This document shows, piece by piece, positions 1 to 5,929 of a stretch of 6,218 nt of DNA. Made by a program: the position numbers and the translations under genes. The stretch's first letter is position 1, and each line of letters starts with the position of its first letter. The notes under the pieces are model-generated. The model made no database searches, was not told where the DNA came from, and saw only the letters and a program-made list of their open reading frames with translations. The stretch spans positions 1-6,218 of the forward strand of contig JAGCMZ010000195.1 of assembly GCA_017646225.1 (NCBI GenBank), given 5' to 3'. This DNA is from Paludibacteraceae bacterium. Its GTDB lineage: Bacteria; Bacteroidota; Bacteroidia; Bacteroidales; Paludibacteraceae.

Positions 1-35
1 AAAATCTCAACCTTGGCAAGCGTTGAGATTTTTTT
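1..35. terminator. Intrinsic terminator, possibly bidirectional
   Basis: A perfect 11-base inverted repeat (AAAATCTCAAC at 1-11, GTTGAGATTTT at 22-32) encloses a 10-base loop and runs into seven T residues at 29-35. On the plus strand this is a classic Rho-independent terminator, presumably for a gene lying left of the window and converging on purT. Read on the minus strand the same stem begins with A residues and ends in TTTT at the window edge, so it could also end purT transcription about 66 bases after the purT stop. Whether more T residues follow on that strand cannot be seen. The folding energy was not calculated. Confidence 0.75.
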
Positions 36-100
36 GGTTATTCGGTGATTCGCCTGTCGCTTGTTGCTTGTGATTACATATACTAGCGACTATCGACAGT

Positions 101-1291
101 TTATCTAGGTAACACTTCTACCTTTAATTTAGCATAGGCGCGTTCGGCACGTTCCAATGCTTTTTCTACCGTTTCGTCAGTAGCAAGAATAACGCCCAAA
201 CGACGGTGACCTTTTACTTCGGGTTTGCCAAAGAAGCGAATTTGTACGTTTTCTTCTGACAATACTTCTTCTAGGTTGCTAAAGATTACTTTGTCGGTAT
301 CGCCATGTACCACAATGGCTTTTGAAGCCGATGCACCAAAGAAACGAACCGATGGAATGGGCAATCCTAAAATAGCACGAGCATGTAGGGCAAACTCTGA
401 AAGGTCTTGCGAAATCATGGTTACCATACCGGTGTCGTGTGGACGAGGCGAAACTTCGCTAAAGATAACATCGTCGCCACAAATAAACATTTCAACACCA
501 AAAATACCCCACCCGCCCAAAGCGTCGGTAATGGCTTTAGCAATGTTTTGTGCTTTTTCTAGGGCAATAGGCGACATGGCTTGTGGTTGCCAAGATTCGC
601 GGTAGTCGCCATCTACTTGGTGGTGACCAATAGGGTTGGTAAAGGTGGTGCCACCCGAGTGACGTACGGTAAGCAAGGTAATTTCGTAGTCGAATTTTAC
701 AAAACCTTCTACAATAACACGGCCTGCGCCTGCACGACCACCTTCTTGTGCTTCTTTCCAAGCTGCATCAATGTCGGCTTCGCTTTTAACGGTACTTTGA
801 CCGTGACCAGACGAACTCATGATGGGTTTTACAACGCAAGGAATGCCAATTTCTTGAATGGCTTGGTCAAACTCTTCGCGTGTAGAAGCAAATTTGTATT
901 TAGAGGTAGGCAATCCCAATTTTTCGGCAGCCAAGGTGCGAATGCCTTCGCGGTTCATGGTAAGCCATGCTGCATTGGCAGTAGGAATAACGTTATAGCC
1001 TTCTTTTTCCAATTCTACCAAAGTAGGAGTAGCAATGGCTTCTACTTCGGGAATGATAAAGTCGGGTTTTTCTTGTTCGATGATGTTGCGTAGCGCAGCA
1101 CCGTCTAACATGTTAAGCGTATAACTTCTGTGGGCCACTTGCATGGCAGGAGCATTGTTATAGCGGTCTAAAGCTACCACTTCAATACCATAACGTTGTA
1201 GTTCGATGGCAACTTCTTTGCCCAATTCGCCCGATCCGCATAGTAAGGCTTTTTTGCCTATTGGCGATAAGGTTGTTCCAAGTGTTAACAT
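101..1291 (-). CDS. purT: Formate-dependent phosphoribosylglycinamide formyltransferase (GAR transformylase 2)
   Basis: PurT catalyses formate + ATP + GAR to formyl-GAR, ADP and phosphate, the third step of de novo purine synthesis, in the cytosol and without a folate cofactor. The 396-residue product is full length (E. coli PurT is 392) and matches that family from end to end. Visible ATP-grasp landmarks are the N-terminal GSGELGKE (19-26), PEVEAIAT (81-88), the MNREGIR stretch (112-118), the ATP-binding lysine and glycine-rich loop [11 protein letters not shown] (155-165), [13 protein letters not shown] (184-196), the metal-binding glutamates E267 and E279, and [14 protein letters not shown] (278-291). 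The C-terminal [13 protein letters not shown] block (354-366) is intact. The ATG at 1291 gives the normal family N-terminus; no Shine-Dalgarno sequence precedes it. One oddity is H163 in the loop where E. coli has lysine. It lies 57 bases from the dehydrogenase stop with its own promoter-like box in between, so it is probably transcribed separately. Confidence 0.97.
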   Translation of the reverse strand: MLTLGTTLSPIGKKALLCGSGELGKEVAIELQRYGIEVVALDRYNNAPAMQVAHRSYTLNMLDGAALRNIIEQEKPDFIIPEVEAIATPTLVELEKEGYNVIPTANAAWLTMNREGIRTLAAEKLGLPTSKYKFASTREEFDQAIQEIGIPCVVKPIMSSSGHGQSTVKSEADIDAAWKEAQEGGRAGAGRVIVEGFVKFDYEITLLTVRHSGGTTFTNPIGHHQVDGDYRESWQPQAMSPIALEKAQNIAKAITDALGGWGIFGVEMFICGDDVIFSEVSPRPHDTGMVTMISQDLSEFALHARAILGLPIPSVRFFGASASKAIVVHGDTDKVIFSNLEEVLSEENVQIRFFGKPEVKGHRRLGVILATDETVEKALERAERAYAKLKVEVLPR

Positions 1292-1314
1292 ATAAATAAG
1301 GGATTAATTTGGAG

Positions 1315-1322
1315 CAAAAGTA
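1315..1322 (-). promoter_or_regulatory. Putative Bacteroidetes-type -7 promoter box of purT
   Basis: The minus strand reads TACTTTTG here, an exact match to the Bacteroidetes -7 consensus TAnnTTTG. It would place the transcription start near 1308 and give a short leader of about 17 bases before the purT ATG. No convincing -33 TTG element lies 19-21 bases upstream, so the call rests on the -7 box and position. Immediately upstream (1326-1345) is an AT-only inverted repeat that could affect it. Confidence 0.5.
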
Positions 1323-1325
1323 ATG

Positions 1326-1345
1326 ATTTTATTCAGATATAAAAT
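1326..1345. repeat. AT-rich inverted repeat between the aldehyde dehydrogenase stop and the purT promoter
   Basis: ATTTTAT (1326-1332) and ATAAAAT (1339-1345) form a perfect 7-base inverted repeat around a 6-base spacer. It sits four bases after the dehydrogenase stop codon and four bases upstream of the purT -7 box in the direction of transcription. It could be a weak transcript end for the dehydrogenase or a protein-binding dyad at the purT promoter. The stem is all A/T and lacks a long T tail, so it may also be chance in AT-rich DNA. Confidence 0.3.
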
Positions 1346-1348
1346 GCC

Positions 1349-2725
1349 TTATCGTAAAAACTTACTAACAAGCCACATTTTTACTTTGCCAAGAGGTTGA
1401 TAGCGGAAGGCTGGGTCTAACCAAGTACCCCTTTTAAGCACGCTCTTGTAGTGGGTAAAGGTATCAAAGCCTGCTTTGCCATGATAAGCACCCATGCCAC
1501 TATTGCCCACGCCGCCAAAGGGTAGGTTCTTTTCGGAAAGGTGCATAATGGTATCGTTGATGCAACCCCCGCCAAAAGGAATTTCGCGGCTAAAGATGCG
1601 TTGTACATTCTTGCTGTTGCTGAACAAATACAGCGCCAAGGGTTTTTCTTGTGCTTTTACAAATTTTACCGCTTCTTCTACAAACTCAAACTCGATAAGG
1701 GGTAAAATGGGACCAAAAATCTCGTCGCGCATAATGTTGCAGTTTGCTTTTATGTCCACCTCTAATAAAGTGGGCTCTATTTTAAGCAAATCGCTGTTGC
1801 ATCCGCCACCTACCAAACATTTGCCATCGGATAGGTAGGATACCAATCGGTTGTAATGGTGTTGGTTGATGATGCGTGGGAAATTGGGGTTGTTGATGGG
1901 ATCTTTACCCCAAAACTTTTTGCATTGGCGCTTAAACTCTTCTACCACTTGCTCTTTTACGGCGTGTTGAACCAATAGGTAGTCGGGTGCCACACATGTT
2001 TGGCCTGCGTTCAAACCCTTGCCAAAAAGCATGCGTTTTACAGCCAACGGAATGTTGGCAGTAGCATCAATGATACAGGGACTTTTGCCACCCAATTCCA
2101 AGGTAACCGGAGTTAGGTATTTGGATGCTTTTTCCATAATAACCTTTCCGATGCGTGGACTGCCCGTGTAGAAAATATAGTCAAAACGCAGTTGCAACAA
2201 GCAATCGCAGTTTTCGCTACCACCTGCCACGCATGCAACGTGCTCTACGGCAAAGGCTTCTTTAACGATGTCGGCAATCACCAACGAGGTATGTTGGGAG
2301 GTTTGAGCGGGTTTTACAATTACGCAGTTCCCCGCGGCAACAGCACTTACCAATGGATCCATGCAAAGCAGGAAAGGATAGTTCCATGGCGACATAATCA
2401 GTATCCTGCCGTATGGTTCGGGTACAATGTAACCTTTGCCTGGAAATGCAGTAATGCTTAATCCGACACGTTTGGGTTTGCTGTATTTTTTTAGGTGGTT
2501 TATTTGGTGACGAATAGAAGCCAAGGTCATGCCAATTTCAGTCATGTACGATTCGGCTTTCGATTTGCCTAAGTCCAATTGCAAGGCACTCTTGATGTCC
2601 TCTTCTTTGCGCAAAATCACTTCGCGTAATTTTAAAAGAGCCGCTTTTCTGGTTTCGATACTAAAGGTGTTGCCAGCTGCAAAAAACTCGCCTTGAGCGG
2701 CGTAAATTTGTTGGATGGTTTGCAT
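1349..2725 (-). CDS. Aldehyde dehydrogenase, class 3 (ALDH3)-like
   Basis: This NAD(P)-dependent enzyme oxidises aldehydes to carboxylic acids; the substrate cannot be read from the sequence. The 458-residue product has the short ALDH3-type architecture, without the N-terminal extension of class 1/2 enzymes. Key elements are SPWNYPF with oxyanion-hole N115 (112-118), the cofactor loop KPAQTS (138-143), the Rossmann-turn YTGSPRIGK (186-194), general base E210 in LELGGKSP, catalytic C244 in NAGQTC, EIFGP (335-339), and the C-terminal LPFGGVGNSGMG (401-412). All catalytic residues are present. The cofactor loop has Q141 where most NAD enzymes have Glu. The ATG at 2725 was chosen because it gives the normal family start; the frame stays open to an ATG at 2824, but those 33 extra residues do not resemble ALDH and run through promoter-like dyads. 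The C-terminal tail (about 446-458) is hydrophobic and basic, so membrane association is possible. It is divergent from the Dabb gene. Confidence 0.95.
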   Translation of the reverse strand: MQTIQQIYAAQGEFFAAGNTFSIETRKAALLKLREVILRKEEDIKSALQLDLGKSKAESYMTEIGMTLASIRHQINHLKKYSKPKRVGLSITAFPGKGYIVPEPYGRILIMSPWNYPFLLCMDPLVSAVAAGNCVIVKPAQTSQHTSLVIADIVKEAFAVEHVACVAGGSENCDCLLQLRFDYIFYTGSPRIGKVIMEKASKYLTPVTLELGGKSPCIIDATANIPLAVKRMLFGKGLNAGQTCVAPDYLLVQHAVKEQVVEEFKRQCKKFWGKDPINNPNFPRIINQHHYNRLVSYLSDGKCLVGGGCNSDLLKIEPTLLEVDIKANCNIMRDEIFGPILPLIEFEFVEEAVKFVKAQEKPLALYLFSNSKNVQRIFSREIPFGGGCINDTIMHLSEKNLPFGGVGNSGMGAYHGKAGFDTFTHYKSVLKRGTWLDPAFRYQPLGKVKMWLVSKFLR

Positions 2726-2762
2726 AATGTATAAAGTTGTGTTGCTTTGGTACGTTATTTTC

Positions 2763-2785
2763 GCACAAAAACATTGATTTTGTGC
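2763..2785. promoter_or_regulatory. Dyad, candidate operator upstream of the aldehyde dehydrogenase
   Basis: GCACAAAA (2763-2770) and TTTTGTGC (2778-2785) form a perfect 8-base inverted repeat around a 7-base spacer, centred about 49 bases upstream of the dehydrogenase start. Its size and symmetry suit a dimeric transcription factor, and it overlaps a weak -7-like box for the dehydrogenase. It lacks a T tail in the minus direction, and there is no upstream gene here that needs a terminator. The regulator is unknown. Confidence 0.4.
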
Positions 2786-2805
2786 AAAAAAAGTGATTTT
2801 TTTTG
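2785..2805. repeat. Second A/T inverted repeat adjoining the operator-like dyad
   Basis: CAAAAAAA (2785-2792) and TTTTTTTG (2798-2805) form a perfect 8-base inverted repeat with a 5-base spacer. It shares base 2785 with the preceding dyad, giving two head-to-tail palindromes over 43 bases. The homopolymer arms make chance or simple DNA curvature a reasonable alternative to protein binding. Confidence 0.3.
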
Positions 2806-2892
2806 TTTCTACATCAAAAAACACCCAAAAAAAAGAGAAAATTAGGCAGAAAAGGCATAAATTCGTCCAATAAAAAATGATTTTGTAATATT

Positions 2893-3201
2893 ATGATTAG
2901 ACATTTAGTAATGTGGCAACTTGCTGAAAGTGCCGAAGGAAAAAGCAAACAAGAGAATGCACAAATCGTAAAAGAAAGTTTAGAGTCGCTTGCCGGTAAA
3001 ATTGATGGTTTGTTGAGCATCGAAGTAGGTGTGAATCATCCCGAAACCCCTGTTTCTAACTACGATGTAGTGTTGAACTGTACCTTAGCGAGCGTAGAAG
3101 CATTGAACGCTTACCAAGTACACCCATTGCACGTAGAAGCTGCTACCTATATTAAAAAGGTGGTAACGGCTCGCGTATGCGTCGATTACCAAATCCAATA
3201 A
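2893..3201 (+). CDS. Dabb family (stress-responsive alpha/beta barrel) protein
   Basis: The 102-residue product is a single Dabb domain, a small ferredoxin-like alpha/beta fold that dimerises into a barrel. Bacterial members are mostly uncharacterised; plant relatives are induced by stress and some fungal or plant relatives act as cyclases or hydrolases, so no reaction is assigned. Family marks are the first strand MIRHLVMWQL (1-10), the helix with the SLESLAGKIDGLLSIEVGVN pattern (about 29-48), the YDVVL strand (58-62), the AYQVHPLHVEA segment with paired histidines (73-83), and the last strand ending in VDY (97-99). The length is normal for a stand-alone Dabb protein. It has no signal peptide. 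The ATG at 2893 fits the family start and no Shine-Dalgarno sequence is seen. It is the only plus-strand gene, divergent from the dehydrogenase, and its last 16 bases overlap the end of the convergent yqaA-like gene. Confidence 0.92.
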   Translation: MIRHLVMWQLAESAEGKSKQENAQIVKESLESLAGKIDGLLSIEVGVNHPETPVSNYDVVLNCTLASVEALNAYQVHPLHVEAATYIKKVVTARVCVDYQIQ

Positions 3202-3641
3202 GTTAGGTACATCCATACCAGGTACCTGCATAATTTGCCTAAAAAGATAAAGAGAGCCGTTTGTGGTAGGGGAGTGCGTAAGTACCCCACACAAACGGCT
3301 ATTATATCGCCTATAAGGGGTACAAAAGTAAAGAACGATGCAGCAATTGCATACTTTTTAATGCGAGTATTCCACTTGTCTATTTCTTCTTTGGATACGC
3401 GCAGGTATTTCTCTATCCATTCTATTTTTCCCATTCTTCCCAAACCATAGCAAGTTAATGCCCCTGCTGTATTGCCCAATGTGGCAACACCTACCAGTCC
3501 CCACACGTTGCAGTTGGTAGTATATAATAAGGTGGTAAATACAATTTCAGAACTAAAAGGAAGAACCGTTGCCGCTAAAAACGAGGCCAGAAACAAACCG
3601 ATGTAGCCATAAGAGGCGAACGATAGCAATACGTCTTCCAT
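3186..3641 (-). CDS. YqaA-like inner-membrane protein (DedA/SNARE-associated/VTT superfamily)
   Basis: This 151-residue integral membrane protein resembles E. coli YqaA along its whole length. DedA/VTT relatives are linked to lipid carrier or phospholipid transport and envelope homeostasis, but YqaA itself has no established function. Family blocks are FLASFLAATVLPFSSEIV (17-34, with the re-entrant-loop Pro and Glu), GNTAGALTCYGLGR (56-69), PLIGDIIAVCVGYLR (108-122) and LGKLCRY (134-140). Roughly four hydrophobic segments are seen (about 10-40, 45-67, 97-120, 126-150), with a charged amphipathic stretch at 71-96. It begins six bases after the preceding membrane-protein gene and is the last gene of the minus-strand run. 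The 3' end overlaps the Dabb gene by 16 bases. A strong inverted repeat with a T-rich flank lies inside the coding sequence about 67 bases before the stop, yet the residues it encodes still match the family, so this is not evidence of a broken gene. Confidence 0.9.
   Translation of the reverse strand: MEDVLLSFASYGYIGLFLASFLAATVLPFSSEIVFTTLLYTTNCNVWGLVGVATLGNTAGALTCYGLGRMGKIEWIEKYLRVSKEEIDKWNTRIKKYAIAASFFTFVPLIGDIIAVCVGYLRTPLPQTALFIFLGKLCRYLVWMYLTYWIW
3255..3300 (-). repeat. Terminator-like hairpin inside the 3' end of the yqaA-like gene
   Basis: AGCCGTTTGTG (3255-3265) and CACAAACGGCT (3290-3300) are a perfect 11-base inverted repeat. An inner GGGG (3269-3272) can pair with CCCC (3285-3288) across a small asymmetric bulge, giving a long stem. 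On the minus strand the stem is followed by CTCTTTATCTTTTT (3254 to 3241), which looks like an intrinsic terminator tail, but the structure lies within coding sequence. On the plus strand it starts 54 bases after the Dabb stop and could end that transcript, although no T run follows in that direction. Confidence 0.5.
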
Positions 3642-3647
3642 ATAGTA

Positions 3648-4631
3648 TTAGGATAGGAATTGGGTTCCGTAGACAAATAGTAAACTAGCAATAAAGGTAT
3701 AGAAGAAAACTGTGGTTAGTTTTTTGCTGCGGTAATTATAGTATTGGGTAAGGGTTAATGATGAAAAAAGAATCAAGGTGATGCTGTGGTGTGCATTGTG
3801 GTACAATAAACTCAATGCTAATGCGCCAAAGGCTAAAATGAATGAAAAGTGAGCTACAATGCGTGGATGAATACGGTCGGCATGTTGGTGCAAGAAACCT
3901 AGCAACGATACTAATAATCCGACGCCAATGATGGCTAGGATAATGCCATCGTGCATAGACCATAACCAATTGATACAAAATTGTTGGCCAAGCAACTCAC
4001 CATGATATTGAATGGCGTTGGTTTGGTCTGTTAAATACAAGAATCCCATCCACAAAATATAAGGTGTGCAGCAGCCAATAATAGCCCCAAGTAGGTTGAT
4101 GGCCGATAAGCGATTCAACAGGTGCATGCCGATGATAAACAAGGGAAGGTAGAATAGGTATGTAGGGGCAAATAAACTGGCCAATGCCACAAAAATACCC
4201 ATTTCGAGCGATCGCCATAGGCTTTCTTCGGTATTGCATACCGATGTAATTTGGGCGAACGCAATGTAAATGCAGATGCCTGCAGGAATGCCAGGGCTGA
4301 TACCATGCTCCGAAGACAAAACTCCCGTAAAAAAGAGAATGAACAAGGCAGGCAATAGCGATAGGGTGCGCACCAAACGAAGTTGTACGCTGTGCCAGCA
4401 TTGTACTCCTACCATGGCCAGTAGTATCAAAAGGCAAATGCCGTTGCTTAGCAGGGGATTGCTTTCAAGGAAAGGGACGAATGTACGATACAACGAACCA
4501 CCGCCCTGTGTGAGCAGTGGTTCGGAAGAGAAAATAAAGGCAGGTATCCATGCGGCAGTAGCGCACACAAGGGTAAGAATGACAACAGCAAAGTTGCTGA
4601 TAACAGTTTTGTTGCCTTGTTCTTTGTACAT
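3648..4631 (-). CDS. Polytopic membrane protein, DUF6427-like
   Basis: The 327-residue product is almost entirely hydrophobic, with about nine or ten predicted membrane segments (near 11-35, 62-80, 89-107, 113-132, 141-170, 177-199, 228-247, 258-278, 281-297, 305-325) joined by short loops. The short polar N-terminus (MYKEQGNK) is not a cleavable signal peptide. No enzyme or transporter motif was recognised. Topology, length, an LFAPTYLFYLP segment (153-163), a central glycine/proline-rich helix (LLGAIIGCCTPYILW, 180-194) and the position right after purD fit the Bacteroidetes family I know as DUF6427, of unknown function; this assignment is from memory of family and gene order, not a search. 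The next in-frame Met is residue 73, inside the protein, so the ATG at 4631 is secure. It starts 18 bases after the purD stop and is followed after 6 bases by the yqaA-like gene, so it is very probably cotranscribed with both. Confidence 0.75.
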   Translation of the reverse strand: MYKEQGNKTVISNFAVVILTLVCATAAWIPAFIFSSEPLLTQGGGSLYRTFVPFLESNPLLSNGICLLILLAMVGVQCWHSVQLRLVRTLSLLPALFILFFTGVLSSEHGISPGIPAGICIYIAFAQITSVCNTEESLWRSLEMGIFVALASLFAPTYLFYLPLFIIGMHLLNRLSAINLLGAIIGCCTPYILWMGFLYLTDQTNAIQYHGELLGQQFCINWLWSMHDGIILAIIGVGLLVSLLGFLHQHADRIHPRIVAHFSFILAFGALALSLLYHNAHHSITLILFSSLTLTQYYNYRSKKLTTVFFYTFIASLLFVYGTQFLS

Positions 4632-4649
4632 GCCTTCTTTTATTATCGA

Positions 4650-5918
4650 TTATAAATCAAAACCAATATCGCGACGGAAATATTTGCCGTCGTAGTTAAT
4701 TTTTTGCGCTTCGGCAAAAGATTGTGCCAAGGCTTCGTCTTTGGTAGCTCCGTACGAACTAACGGTCATAACGCGTCCGCCTGCGGTAACCACTTGTCCG
4801 TCTTTAACGGCTGTGCCTGCGTGGAATACCAAACTGCCTTCTACTTGGTCTAGTCCAGTAATTACTTTTCCTTTTTCGTAATCGCCAGGATAACCGCCTG
4901 ATACCAACATGACGCTCACAGCAAAGCGAGGATCGTGCCTGATGGTTTGTTGTGCCAATGTGCCGTTAAAGGTAGCTTGGAACAGTTCTACAAGGTCGTT
5001 TTGCAAACGAAGCATAACCGATTCGGTTTCGGGGTCGCCCATACGGCAGTTGTATTCAATTACGTAAGGTTCGTTGTTTACTTTGATCAAACCAAAGAAT
5101 ACAAAACCTTTGTAATCAATGCCTTCTTTGTTCAAACCATCGATGGTTGGTTTAACAATGCGTTGTTCAACCTTGTCCATAAAGGTTTTGTCAGCAAAGC
5201 TTACGGGCGATATAGAACCCATACCACCAGTGTTTAGGCCGGTATCACCTTCGCCAATGCGTTTGTAGTCTTTAGCTTCGGGCAAAATAACGTAATCTTT
5301 ACCATCGGTAAGGGCAAATACAGAACATTCAATACCCGATAAAAACTCTTCGATAACAACGGTTGCGCTAGCATCGCCAAACATACCGTTAAGCATATCG
5401 GTAAGTTCTTTTTCGGCTTCTTCTAGGCTCGATAAAATAAGCACACCTTTGCCTGCAGCCAAACCGTCTGCTTTAAGAACGTAGGGAGCTTGTAGGGTGC
5501 GTAAAAAGGCAATGCCTTCTTGCAAGGTTTCCTTGGTAAATGCTTGGTAGGCTGCGGTTGGAATGTCGTGGCGCATCATAAATTGTTTTGCAAACTCTTT
5601 GCTACCTTCCATTTGTGCTCCGTATTTAGAAGGACCCACTACTGGAATTTGGCACAATTGTTCGTCGTTTTTAAAGAAGTCACTAATGCCTTTAACAAGG
5701 GGAGCTTCTGGACCTACTACCACCATGCCAAGGTTGTTGGCTAGGGTAAATTCTTTGATGGCATCAAAGTCTTCGGCACTCATGGCCACGTTGATGCCTA
5801 CATTGCTTGTACCTGCATTGCCAGGAGCAATGAATAGTTGGTCTACTAGTTTGCTTTGTGCAATTTTCCATGCTAGGGCATGTTCTCTACCGCCCGATCC
5901 TAAAAGTAAGATGTTCAT
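4650..5918 (-). CDS. purD: Phosphoribosylamine-glycine ligase (GAR synthetase)
   Basis: PurD joins 5-phosphoribosylamine and glycine with ATP to form GAR, the second step of de novo purine synthesis, in the cytosol. The 422-residue product has the usual length and all ATP-grasp landmarks: GSGGREHAL (7-15), GPEAPLV (69-75), [11 protein letters not shown] (149-159), [13 protein letters not shown] (188-200), [11 protein letters not shown] (224-234), the metal-site [12 protein letters not shown] (288-299) and the C-terminal [10 protein letters not shown] (341-350). Position 228 is Leu where E. coli has Pro; the surrounding motif is intact. The ATG at 5918 starts directly at the first Rossmann strand ([10 protein letters not shown]), as in other PurD proteins. 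The leader is A/T-rich and has no Shine-Dalgarno sequence. It lies 11 bases after the polysaccharide deacetylase stop and 18 bases before the DUF6427-like gene, so it is a central member of the minus-strand operon. Its product, GAR, is the substrate of PurT encoded about 3.4 kb away. Confidence 0.98.
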   Translation of the reverse strand: MNILLLGSGGREHALAWKIAQSKLVDQLFIAPGNAGTSNVGINVAMSAEDFDAIKEFTLANNLGMVVVGPEAPLVKGISDFFKNDEQLCQIPVVGPSKYGAQMEGSKEFAKQFMMRHDIPTAAYQAFTKETLQEGIAFLRTLQAPYVLKADGLAAGKGVLILSSLEEAEKELTDMLNGMFGDASATVVIEEFLSGIECSVFALTDGKDYVILPEAKDYKRIGEGDTGLNTGGMGSISPVSFADKTFMDKVEQRIVKPTIDGLNKEGIDYKGFVFFGLIKVNNEPYVIEYNCRMGDPETESVMLRLQNDLVELFQATFNGTLAQQTIRHDPRFAVSVMLVSGGYPGDYEKGKVITGLDQVEGSLVFHAGTAVKDGQVVTAGGRVMTVSSYGATKDEALAQSFAEAQKINYDGKYFRRDIGFDL

Positions 5919-5929
5919 ATTTTATATGT

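Larger units (their letters stand above)
2726..2892. promoter_or_regulatory. Divergent promoter region between the aldehyde dehydrogenase and Dabb genes
   Basis: This 167-base AT-rich gap must hold start signals for both flanking genes. It contains two adjacent inverted repeats (2763-2785 and 2785-2805). The octamer TGATTTTG occurs twice, at 2775-2782 and 2878-2885; the second copy ends seven bases before the Dabb ATG and differs at one position from the Bacteroidetes -7 consensus TAnnTTTG. On the minus strand TGTTTTTG (2773 to 2766) is a similar one-mismatch box 40 bases before the dehydrogenase ATG and lies inside the first dyad. No perfect -7/-33 pair is visible in either direction, so exact promoters are uncertain. 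Confidence 0.5.

Noticed and set aside
54..99. Short inverted repeats CTGTCG/CGACAG and GTCGCT/AGCGAC just after the purT stop
   Set aside because: The arms are only six bases, compete with each other, have long loops and no T tail; the stronger terminator is at 1-35.
581..1093. 170-codon plus-strand open frame opposite purT
   Set aside because: It is the complement of strongly conserved purT codons. The translation is low-complexity, rich in Phe, Asn and Cys, with no recognisable domain.
2726..2824. N-terminal extension of the aldehyde dehydrogenase to an ATG at 2824 (33 more residues)
   Set aside because: The extra residues do not resemble ALDH, are Phe/Lys/Gln-rich as expected from translating AT-rich promoter DNA, and cross both dyads. 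The ATG at 2725 gives the usual family length.
2814..3020. 68-codon minus-strand open frame opposite the start of the Dabb gene
   Set aside because: The Dabb product has clear family motifs on the other strand; this frame is its shadow plus A/T-rich leader.
3219..3228. Perfect 10-base palindrome CAGGTACCTG
   Set aside because: It lies in yqaA-like coding sequence; a short isolated palindrome of this size is expected by chance and has no context suggesting a site.
3997..4437. 146-codon minus-strand open frame inside the DUF6427-like gene
   Set aside because: It is a shifted frame of the membrane-protein gene, rich in His, Tyr, Pro and Cys, without family features.
4270..4695. 141-codon plus-strand open frame across the start of the DUF6427-like gene
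   Set aside because: It is antisense to a well-supported gene and runs into purD; its translation is basic and Pro/Ser-rich with no domain.
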